A stretch of 60,926 nt of DNA from an uncultured Lachnospiraceae bacterium (GTDB lineage: Bacteria; Bacillota; Clostridia; Lachnospirales; Lachnospiraceae), in contig CALWGV010000045.1 in the NCBI GenBank assembly GCA_944380185.1, positions 1-60,926 of the forward strand. The letters are read 5' to 3'. The position numbers were made by a program, and so were the translations under genes. Positions 60,809 to 60,926 of this stretch are shown here, in pieces (the stretch's first letter is position 1; the number at the start of each line of letters is the position of its first letter). Below the pieces are notes generated by a model that saw only the letters and a list, made by a program, of their open reading frames with translations, was not told where the DNA came from and did no database searches.

Positions 60809-60926
60809 ACCACCGGCTTAGCCGGTGGTTTGTTTTGGCCCTATAAGGGCCTATTACCGGCACTAGAGTCTAAAGACTCATCGAAAGGTTCGCCAGCCGC
60901 AACATCATTTACTTAGAGAGCCCTTG
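60809..60926. mobile_element. Probable terminus of an IS200/IS605-type element (partial)
   Basis: Three closely spaced perfect hairpins: ACCACCGGC tta GCCGGTGGT (60809-60829), GGCCC tataa GGGCC (60837-60851) and GAGTC taaa GACTC (60866-60879). No ORF is in this stretch. The stacked subterminal hairpins and the GGTGGTTTG context resemble ends of IS200/IS605 elements, which TnpA recognises as single-stranded hairpins. The transposase gene would lie outside the window. This is pattern recognition, not proven. Confidence 0.5.

Noticed and set aside
1-60926. CRISPR arrays, rRNA operons, prophage genes
   Set aside because: No regularly spaced repeats, no rRNA sequence and no phage structural or integrase genes were recognised in the window.

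Overview
The window reads as chromosomal DNA of an anaerobic Clostridia member, most like the Lachnospiraceae. The support is low-GC-Gram-positive architecture at roughly 50% GC: strong AGGAGG ribosome-binding sites, TTGACA/TATAAT promoters with 17-bp spacers, intrinsic terminators, a CsoR copper repressor, a Lon protease overlapping a MerR gene, a UPF0210 plus ACT-domain pair, ATP-dependent PEP carboxykinase, a tRNA without an encoded CCA, and many lipoprotein solute-binding proteins. The species assignment is inference. Nearly all genes are on the minus strand. Plus-strand exceptions are a small HMA protein (6396), pckA and an SRAP gene (25677-28035), and tRNA-Leu(CAA) (56396).

Layout. 1-557: start of a radical SAM gene, cut by the window edge. 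844-6058: lon, then a MerR regulator, then a lipoprotein flavin reductase behind a typical MerR promoter with a 19-bp spacer. 6285-9891: copper block, with csoR and a CopA ATPase carrying a CopZ-like domain at its C-terminus, driven by a promoter whose spacer is a CsoR operator. A separate small HMA gene sits next to it with its own promoter and a palindrome. 10054-18xxx: amidohydrolase, peptidase T, two tandem small alarmone synthetases, two small membrane proteins, ilvE, UPF0210 and ACT proteins. 19117-25424: overlapping housekeeping run (MBL hydrolase, coaE, MATE exporter, PAP2-like protein, polA, zinc-finger membrane protein). 25677-28035: pckA and SRAP. 28076-30407: two-gene ABC exporter.

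30642-42119 is a peptide uptake and digestion module. It has two near-duplicate family 5 solute-binding lipoproteins, two permeases, two ATPases, an M14 carboxypeptidase, an S9 peptidase and an isochorismatase-like hydrolase. Both binding-protein genes share the same promoter and a terminator-bearing leader that overlaps a tiny ORF beginning Met-Gly. 42257-45626: DedA protein and a P-type Ca-type ATPase.

45692-55343 is the most unusual locus. Two large lipoproteins that join a repeat-rich N-terminal half to a family 1 solute-binding domain flank MalF/MalG-type permeases, a coiled-coil HlyD adaptor and a MacB-like extracytoplasmic protein that lacks the FtsX membrane domain. No ATPase is present. 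55611-56521: upp and tRNA-Leu. 56597-60686: an operon of two chromate-transporter halves, an LVIVD-repeat protein and PTS IIC and IIB subunits of ascorbate type. 60809 to the end has stacked hairpins that look like the terminus of an IS200/IS605-type element.
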